Source of the DNA: DATAFT01 sp035544635
Lineage (GTDB): Bacteria > Acidobacteriota > Thermoanaerobaculia > Multivoradales > Multivoraceae
Reading direction: 5' to 3'
Assembly: GCA_035544635.1 (NCBI GenBank)
Contig: DATKDQ010000235.1
Location: 1-6,670, forward strand
Length of the DNA stretch: 6,670 nucleotides
Shown here piece by piece: positions 1-6,670 of this stretch. The position numbers and the translations under genes were made by a program. Under the pieces are notes generated by a model. The model saw only the letters and a program-made list of their open reading frames with translations. It did not search any database and was not told where the DNA came from. Position 1 is the stretch's first letter. Every line of letters begins with the position of its first letter.

Positions 1-15
1 CGGCAGCTCGCGCGA

Positions 16-40
16 GCGGAGCCGCGCCGGATCGCTCCGC
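16..40. repeat. 7-bp inverted repeat just 3' of the aminotransferase gene
   Basis: The arms GCGGAGC (16-22) and GCTCCGC (34-40) are perfect complements separated by 11 bases. The repeat begins two bases beyond the stop codon of the minus-strand aminotransferase, so it could form a stem at the end of that transcript. No T-run follows on the minus strand, so it is not a canonical intrinsic terminator. In DNA this GC-rich a 7-bp match can arise by chance. Nothing else could be identified in the first 42 bases. Confidence 0.2.
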
Positions 41-42
41 CA

Positions 43-1329
<1,287 letters not shown>

Positions 1330-1356
1330 GGGGTTCGGGGCGGTGGGGGCATCGCG

Positions 1357-1373
1357 CGCCGCCTGGGGCGGCG
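1357..1373 (-). repeat. GC hairpin in the leader of the aminotransferase gene
   Basis: CGCCGCC (1357-1363) and GGCGGCG (1367-1373) form a perfect 7-bp stem with a 3-base loop, ending 27 bases before the aminotransferase start codon. If the minus-strand transcript starts upstream of 1373, this hairpin would sit in its 5' untranslated leader. There is no T-run next to it, so it is not a typical intrinsic terminator for either strand. Function is unknown, and chance is a real possibility at this GC content. Confidence 0.3.
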
Positions 1374-1407
1374 AGGGTATCAGGTTTTCCGCCGCGGATG
1401 ACCACGG

Positions 1408-1449
1408 GCGGCTACCTCGACCTCGATGGCGCGGCGGTAGAGTAGCCGC
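1408..1449. repeat. 8-bp inverted repeat abutting the beta-subunit start (possible operator)
   Basis: GCGGCTAC at 1408-1415 is the exact reverse complement of GTAGCCGC at 1442-1449, with a 26-bp spacer. The right arm ends at the base before the GTG start codon and overlaps the candidate minus-10 box TAGAGT. The location suits a regulator site controlling the operon or both divergent genes. No regulator gene is in the window, and the spacer is longer than in most dimer operators. Confidence 0.25.
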
Positions 1450-3096
1450 GTGCCGCCGCTCCAGAGTGCCGTCGATCCGCGCGCGGAGTCCTTTCGCCGC
1501 CACCGTGAAGAGAACCTGCGCCTGCTCGCCGAGGTGCGCGCTCTCGAGGCCGCGGTGCGCAGCCAGGGCGAGAGCGCGCGCGAGCGCTTCGAGCGGCGCG
1601 GGCAGCTCCTGCCGCGCGAGCGCGTCGGGCGCCTGCTCGATCCGGGAGCGCCGCTGCTCGAGTTCTCGACGCTCGCGGGGCTGGGCCTCCACGACGACGA
1701 CGGGCGCGACAGCGTCACCGGCGGAGCGGCGATCGTGGTCATCGGCCACGTCGCGGGAGTGCGTTGCCTGGTGCTCGCCGACGACAGCGCGATCAAGGGC
1801 GGGGCGATCTCGCCGATGGGGCTGCGCAAGCGGCTGCGCGCCCACGAGATCGCCCGCCGCAACCGGCTGCCGCTGATCAATCTGGTCGAGAGCGCCGGCG
1901 CCAATCTCAACTACCAGGCCGAGATCTTCGTCGAGGGCGGGCGCACGTTCGCCAACCTGGCGCGGCTCTCGGCCGCCGGCATTCCGGTGCTCTCGGTCGT
2001 CCACGGGTCGTCGACCGCCGGCGGCGCCTACCTGCCCGGGCTCTCGGACTACGTGATCGCGGTGCGCGGCCGGGCGAAGATCTTTCTCGCCGGGCCGCCG
2101 CTGGTGAAGGCGGCGCTCGGGCAGGACGCCGACGACGAGTCGCTCGGCGGCGCCGAGCTCCACGCCTCGGTGACCGGCACCAGCGAGTACCTGGCCGAGG
2201 ACGACGCCCACGCGCTCGCCCTGGCGCGGGAGGTGGTGGCGAAGCTCTGGCCCGGCGGTGGCGCGGACTTCGGCGGGGGGCGGGACGGCGCGGCGGCCCT
2301 CGCCGCGACCCCGGCGCGACCGCCGCGCTTCGATCCCGACGAGATCCTCGGCATCGTGCCGCCCGACTACCGGGTGCCGTACGACGCGCGGGAGGTGATC
2401 GCGCGGCTGGTCGACGACTCGGACTTTCTCGAATGGAAGGCGCTCTACGGGCCGCATACGGTCTGCGGACATGCCGCGGTCGACGGCCATCCCTGCGGCC
2501 TGATCGCGAACAACGGACCGCTCGACGTCGACGGGTCGACCAAGGCGGGTCAGTTCATCCAGCTCTGCTGCCAGTCGGGCACGCCGCTGGTCTACCTCCA
2601 GAACACGACGGGGTACATGGTGGGGAAGGAGGCGGAGCAGAGGGGGATCGTCAAGCACGGCTCGAAGATGATTCAGGCGGTCGCGAACGCGACCGTGCCG
2701 CAGTTGACGCTGCACATCGGGGCGTCGTTCGGCGCCGGCAACTACGGCATGTGCGGGCGTGCGTACGACCCGCGGTTCCTCTTCGCCTGGCCCAACGCGC
2801 GGATCGCGGTGATGGGTGGCGAGCAGGCGGCGGGCGTGATGACGCTCATCACCGAGGCGAAGTGGAGGCGCGACGGGCGGGAGATCGACGCCGGCGCGCT
2901 CGAGCGCATGCACTCGGACATCGTCGAGCGGCTCGAGCGCGAGTCGACCGCGCTCTACGCCACCGCCCGGCTGTGGGACGATGGCATCATCGACCCGCGC
3001 GACAGCCGGCGGGTGCTCGCCTTCGCGCTCGCGACCTGCCGCGAGGCCGAGCGCCGCGAGCTGCGGCCCTCGACCTTCGGCGTCGCCAGGTTCTGA
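1450..3096 (+). CDS. Acyl-CoA carboxylase carboxyltransferase (beta) subunit, methylcrotonyl-/geranyl-CoA carboxylase type
   Basis: A 548-residue crotonase-fold carboxyltransferase that moves CO2 from carboxybiotin to an enoyl- or acyl-CoA; in this family it forms an alpha6beta6 holoenzyme with the alpha subunit (4375-6357). The N-terminal half carries IKGGA (115-119), NLVESAGAN (144-152), GSSTAGGAY (186-194, oxyanion-hole glycines) and FLAGPPLVKAA (212-222). A Gly/Ala/Pro-rich linker lies around 268-293. The C-terminal half carries NNGPLD (354-359), QNTTGYMVG (384-392), ASFGAGNYGM (425-434), MGGEQAAGV (455-463) and WDDGIIDP (509-516), the last two typical of the methylcrotonyl/geranyl-CoA branch. 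GTG at 1450 is chosen because the conserved region LQSAVDPRAESFR begins at once; only a weak GAG precedes it, so the transcript may be nearly leaderless. Alternatives are 3-methylcrotonyl-CoA (liuB/mccB), geranyl-CoA (atuC) or another branched acyl-CoA carboxylase; family is firm, substrate is not. Confidence 0.94.
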   Translation: MPPLQSAVDPRAESFRRHREENLRLLAEVRALEAAVRSQGESARERFERRGQLLPRERVGRLLDPGAPLLEFSTLAGLGLHDDDGRDSVTGGAAIVVIGHVAGVRCLVLADDSAIKGGAISPMGLRKRLRAHEIARRNRLPLINLVESAGANLNYQAEIFVEGGRTFANLARLSAAGIPVLSVVHGSSTAGGAYLPGLSDYVIAVRGRAKIFLAGPPLVKAALGQDADDESLGGAELHASVTGTSEYLAEDDAHALALAREVVAKLWPGGGADFGGGRDGAAALAATPARPPRFDPDEILGIVPPDYRVPYDAREVIARLVDDSDFLEWKALYGPHTVCGHAAVDGHPCGLIANNGPLDVDGSTKAGQFIQLCCQSGTPLVYLQNTTGYMVGKEAEQRGIVKHGSKMIQAVANATVPQLTLHIGASFGAGNYGMCGRAYDPRFLFAWPNARIAVMGGEQAAGVMTLITEAKWRRDGREIDAGALERMHSDIVERLERESTALYATARLWDDGIIDPRDSRRVLAFALATCREAERRELRPSTFGVARF

Positions 3097-3123
3097 GGCG
3101 GCCCGGTCGAGGGTGAGGGCGCT

Positions 3124-3164
3124 TTTCCCGGGATACCCTAGGAGCTGGGGCGGTGGCCGGGAAA
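3124..3164. repeat. 8-bp inverted repeat touching the dehydrogenase ribosome-binding site
   Basis: TTTCCCGG (3124-3131) pairs exactly with CCGGGAAA (3157-3164) across 25 bases. The right arm ends on the first base of the AGAGGG ribosome-binding site of the dehydrogenase gene. In RNA the stem could be extended by a G-U pair (3123 with 3165) and might influence access to that site. It occupies much of the 80-bp gap between the beta subunit and the dehydrogenase. No T-run follows, so it is not an intrinsic terminator. Confidence 0.3.
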
Positions 3165-3169
3165 GAGGG
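3164..3169 (+). promoter_or_regulatory. Shine-Dalgarno of the acyl-CoA dehydrogenase gene
   Basis: AGAGGG lies seven bases before ATG 3177 and decides this start over the in-frame GTG at 3153, which has no comparable site and would add eight residues outside the conserved N-terminus. The nine-base string AGAGGGTGG recurs at the same spacing before the GTG of the last gene. Confidence 0.7.
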
Positions 3170-3176
3170 TGGAAGG

Positions 3177-4331
<1,155 letters not shown>

Positions 4332-4374
4332 CTCGGGAAATGCTGAACGTTTCCTCCGCCGGTGTGAGATCGAG

Positions 4375-6357
4375 TTGTCTGGCTTCGACACGCTGCTGAT
4401 CGCGAACCGGGGGGAGATCGCCGCCCGCATCGCCCGCACGGCGCGGGCGATGGGGTATCGCACCGTGGGCGTCTACAGCGCCGCGGACGCCGATGCCCCC
4501 TATCTCGACGCCTTCGACGAGGCGGTAGCGATCGGTCCCGCCGCCGCGGTTTCGTCCTATCTCTCGATCGGGCGGCTGATCGATGCGGCGCGGCGGACCG
4601 CCGCCGATGCCGTCCATCCCGGCTACGGCTTCCTGGCGGAGAGCGCGGCGTTCGCGGAGGCGTGCGTGGCCGCCGGCCTGGTCTGGATCGGGCCGCCGTC
4701 CGCGGTGCTGCGCCGGATGGGCGACAAGGCCTCCGCCAAACGCGCGATGGAGGCGGCCGGGGTCCGGTGCGTGCCGGGAGTGGCCGCCGCCGGCCGCTCC
4801 GATCGGGAGCTCGCCGCGGCGGCGCGGGAGCTCGGCATGCCGGTGCTGGTCAAGGCGGCGGCGGGCGGCGGCGGGCGCGGGATGCGCCGCGTGGAGCGCG
4901 CCTCGGACCTCGCCGCGGCGCTTCGCGAGTCGCGGCGCGAGGCCGAGGCGGCGTTCGGATCGGGCGAGCTGCTGGTGGAGCGAGCACTCGACGGCGTGCG
5001 CCACGTCGAGATCCAGGTCCTGTTCGACACGCACGGGCACGGCGTGCATCTCGGCGAGCGCGACTGCTCGGCGCAGCGGCGGCACCAGAAGATCGTCGAG
5101 GAGAGCCCGTCGCCGGCGCTCGACAGCGAGACGAGCGCCGCGATCGGACGGCGGTCGGTCGAGGCGGCCGGGAAGGCCGGCTACGTCGGCGCGGGCACCC
5201 TCGAGTACCTGGTCGCGGCCGACGGGTCCTTCCATTTCCTCGAGATGAACCCGCGGCTCCAGGTCGAGCACCCCGTCACCGAGCTGGTGACCGGCCTCGA
5301 CCTGGTCGAGCTGCAGCTCGGCGTCGCCGCCGGCGAGCCGCTGGCGCTGCGCCAGGACGACGTCGCGCTCCGCGGTCACGCGATCGAGGCGCGCCTCTAC
5401 GCCGAGGATCCAGACCAGGGGTTCCTGCCGCAGAGCGGCACGCTCGCGAGGTGGCAGCCCGGCGTCGGGGAAGGGGTGCGGATCGATCATGCACTGCGCT
5501 CGGGTACCCGCGTGTCGCCGGACTACGATCCTCTGCTCGCGAAGATCGTGAGCTGCGGCCGCGATCGTGAGGAGGCTCGCCGCCGGCTGCTGCGCGCGAT
5601 CGAGCGCACCCGAGCGCTGGGCATCGTGACCAACAAGGCGTTTCTCCTGGATCTGCTCGAAACCGAGGTGTTCGCCGCCGGAGAGGTGACGACGGACTTC
5701 GTGGAACGCTGGTGGGGGGATCACGCGGGTCGATCCGACCCGCCGGACATCGTGCCGGCGCTCGCAGCGCTGGTCTTGTCCGGCGCCGCGAGACGGGCGC
5801 TGAACGATGCGGGGCCGGGTGCGGCCCTGCCGTGGGCGATCACTCTCGACGGGGGCGGCCGTGCCGTCGAGATCCGGGGAGTGCGGGTGCCCGGCGCTCT
5901 TCGGCTCGACGTGGCCGGAGTCGCGCACCAGGTCGAGCTGGTCGCGATCGGCGACGGAGAGATCACCTACCGACACGACGGCGTGCGCCGCACAACCTTC
6001 TTCGCGCGCGAGGGCGACGCGGTCTGGATCGAGGCCGGGCGCTCGGCGGCGCGCTACGAGGCGGTGGCCACGCGAGCGGTCGCGGCCGGGGCGGCCGGCA
6101 ACGACGGAGAGCTGCGGGCGCCGATGGCGGCGCAGGTGGTCGCGGTGCCGGTCGAGCCGGGCGATCGCGTCGAAGCGGGAGCCTGCCTGGTCGTGCTGCG
6201 TGCGATGAAGCTCGAGCACCGGGTGGTGGCCCCGCGCGCGGCGAGAGTGGGCGACGTGCTGGTGGAGCCCGGCGAGCAGGTCGCCTTCCGGCAGGTCCTG
6301 CTCCGCCTCGAGCCGCTCGAGGAGCAGCGGGTGGAGGCTCAGAGGGTGGCGCGGTGA
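4375..6357 (+). CDS. Acyl-CoA carboxylase alpha subunit: biotin carboxylase plus biotin carboxyl carrier domain
   Basis: A 660-residue subunit that carboxylates its own biotin with ATP and bicarbonate and serves the beta subunit at 1450-3096. Domains: biotin-carboxylase N-terminus LLIANRGEIA (7-16) and HPGYGFLAE (81-89); ATP-grasp with Lys118, Lys160 and the glycine-rich loop 164-169; active-site set Glu277, Glu290, Asn292, Arg294, Glu298 and Arg340, matching E. coli AccC residues recalled as 276, 288, 290, 292, 296 and 338; biotin-carboxylase C-terminal region to about 445; a divergent middle region (about 455-575) where methylcrotonyl- and propionyl-type enzymes hold their subunit-contact domain; then a biotinyl domain with APMAAQV (582-588) and biotin-accepting Lys612 in RAMKLEH. 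The TTG start at 4375 is inferred: it is the only start codon in frame just before the conserved N-terminus, and it gives the normal family length. Its ribosome-binding site is weak. Candidates are mccA/liuD or atuF. Confidence 0.93.
   Translation: MSGFDTLLIANRGEIAARIARTARAMGYRTVGVYSAADADAPYLDAFDEAVAIGPAAAVSSYLSIGRLIDAARRTAADAVHPGYGFLAESAAFAEACVAAGLVWIGPPSAVLRRMGDKASAKRAMEAAGVRCVPGVAAAGRSDRELAAAARELGMPVLVKAAAGGGGRGMRRVERASDLAAALRESRREAEAAFGSGELLVERALDGVRHVEIQVLFDTHGHGVHLGERDCSAQRRHQKIVEESPSPALDSETSAAIGRRSVEAAGKAGYVGAGTLEYLVAADGSFHFLEMNPRLQVEHPVTELVTGLDLVELQLGVAAGEPLALRQDDVALRGHAIEARLYAEDPDQGFLPQSGTLARWQPGVGEGVRIDHALRSGTRVSPDYDPLLAKIVSCGRDREEARRRLLRAIERTRALGIVTNKAFLLDLLETEVFAAGEVTTDFVERWWGDHAGRSDPPDIVPALAALVLSGAARRALNDAGPGAALPWAITLDGGGRAVEIRGVRVPGALRLDVAGVAHQVELVAIGDGEITYRHDGVRRTTFFAREGDAVWIEAGRSAARYEAVATRAVAAGAAGNDGELRAPMAAQVVAVPVEPGDRVEAGACLVVLRAMKLEHRVVAPRAARVGDVLVEPGEQVAFRQVLLRLEPLEEQRVEAQRVAR
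6341..6346 (+). promoter_or_regulatory. Shine-Dalgarno for the overlapping small membrane protein gene
   Basis: AGAGGG lies inside the last codons of the alpha subunit, seven bases before GTG 6354. It supports that GTG as the start of the next gene rather than the in-frame ATG at 6480. Confidence 0.6.
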
Positions 6358-6656
6358 CAGCTCCCGAGCTCGATCCACGGCAGCCGAGGACGGAGGGCTT
6401 CGGCGCGGAGGCTTCGGCCGGAGCGGCCGACGCGGTTGCGCCGGATCCGGGCGCACCCGGAGCCGGCCCGCAGCCGGCCATGAAGGCGAGCCAGGCGGTC
6501 TCGATGGCGGTATGCGTCGCGTTCGGTTTCGCCTACTTCGGCTGGGTGGCGTTCACCGAAGGCTGGCGCTTCTGGCTGGTGGCCTCACTGGTGGCGACCT
6601 TCGCGACGCTCGGCTGGGTGGCTCACCGCGTCATGGCGGCCGGACGGCGCCGCTGA
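6354..6656 (+). CDS. Small two-helix membrane protein, function unknown
   Basis: A 100-residue protein I do not recognise. Residues 1-43 are rich in Ala, Gly and Pro, acidic, and probably disordered. Two hydrophobic segments follow, about 48-67 (ending in YFGWVAFT) and 73-91 (WLVASLVATFATLGWVA), joined by a short loop containing Glu and Arg. The tail HRVMAAGRRR is basic. With Lys44 before the first helix and the basic tail after the second, the positive-inside rule predicts a hairpin with both ends in the cytoplasm. There is no signal peptide. The GTG start overlaps the alpha-subunit stop as GTGA and has AGAGGG seven bases upstream, so translation is likely coupled to the alpha subunit. An alternative start at ATG 6480 would give 58 residues and only the helices. 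The coupling shows co-expression but not function; a membrane anchor, transport accessory or unrelated protein are all possible. Confidence 0.72.
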   Translation: MTAPELDPRQPRTEGFGAEASAGAADAVAPDPGAPGAGPQPAMKASQAVSMAVCVAFGFAYFGWVAFTEGWRFWLVASLVATFATLGWVAHRVMAAGRRR

Positions 6657-6670
6657 GCTCGCCTACACCG

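Larger units (their letters stand above)
1330..1449. promoter_or_regulatory. Divergent intergenic region between aminotransferase and carboxylase operon
   Basis: This 120-bp gap lies between two divergently oriented start codons and must hold the promoters for both directions unless they sit inside the genes. Plus-strand candidate: TAGAGT at 1438-1443 fits a TANNNT minus-10 box six bases before the GTG of the beta-subunit gene, but no clear minus-35 is present. Minus-strand candidate: TACCCT read from 1379 down to 1374, with TGGTCA (1404 down to 1399) 19 bases upstream as a poor minus-35. The region also contains an 8-bp inverted repeat (1408-1415 with 1442-1449) and a 7-bp hairpin (1357-1373). 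Promoter calls are weak; the divergent arrangement is certain. Confidence 0.45.

Noticed and set aside
2259..2330. G-rich, Gly/Ala/Pro-rich stretch in the carboxyltransferase as a possible insertion or frameshift.
   Set aside because: The frame is intact and it falls at the linker between the two crotonase-like halves, where length and composition vary in this family.
1330..2913. The minus-strand reading frame of the aminotransferase stays open far upstream of its start, to 2913, which would make a 956-residue fusion.
   Set aside because: The extension is antisense to the carboxyltransferase gene, has the Arg/Ala/Pro-rich low-complexity look of GC-rich shadow frames and shows no domain motif. 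The aminotransferase starts cleanly at 1329.
3153..3176. GTG 3153 as the dehydrogenase start.
   Set aside because: No ribosome-binding site precedes it, while ATG 3177 has AGAGGG at seven bases and gives the conserved N-terminus MQFTEEH.
3121..3176. An intrinsic terminator between the beta subunit and the dehydrogenase.
   Set aside because: The stem is interrupted by a 25-base loop and no T-run follows; the T-run present (3123-3126) is in the first arm. The genes look co-transcribed.
6657..6670. A terminator or new gene after the small membrane protein.
   Set aside because: Only 14 bases remain, and they show no structure that can be judged.

Overview
The window holds five protein-coding genes from a very GC-rich bacterium (third codon positions almost always G or C; roughly 70% GC by eye). 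The codon use and start-codon mix (ATG, GTG, TTG) fit a high-GC group such as Myxococcota, Acidobacteriota or a related soil or marine lineage. Nothing in the window fixes the taxon. No RNA genes, mobile elements, CRISPR arrays or phage genes are visible, and the region looks like ordinary catabolic chromosome.

Layout: a fold-type I PLP-dependent aminotransferase lies on the minus strand (43-1329). A 120-bp divergent intergenic region (1330-1449) separates it from a plus-strand operon. The operon contains the carboxyltransferase (beta) subunit of a biotin-dependent acyl-CoA carboxylase (1450-3096), an acyl-CoA dehydrogenase (3177-4331), the biotin-carboxylase/BCCP (alpha) subunit of the same carboxylase (4375-6357), and a 100-residue protein with two predicted membrane helices (6354-6656). 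The start of the last gene overlaps the stop of the alpha subunit in a GTGA junction. Noncoding gaps inside the operon are 80 and 43 bp.

The two carboxylase subunits and the dehydrogenase make a coherent pathway: a 3-methyl-branched acyl-CoA is desaturated at C2-C3, and the gamma-methyl group of the resulting enoyl-CoA is then carboxylated. Two known pathways use this logic: leucine/isovalerate degradation (liu; isovaleryl-CoA dehydrogenase plus 3-methylcrotonyl-CoA carboxylase) and acyclic monoterpene degradation (atu; citronellyl-CoA dehydrogenase AtuD plus geranyl-CoA carboxylase AtuC/AtuF). The order beta - dehydrogenase - alpha, the AtuD-like look of the dehydrogenase and a Gly-Gly-Arg in the beta-subunit substrate region lean towards the atu-type or another long branched acyl-CoA. 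This is inference from remembered family sequences. The hydratase and lyase needed to finish either route are not in the window.

The less explained parts are the small membrane protein tied to the alpha subunit, the divergent aminotransferase of unknown substrate, and several inverted repeats around the start sites.
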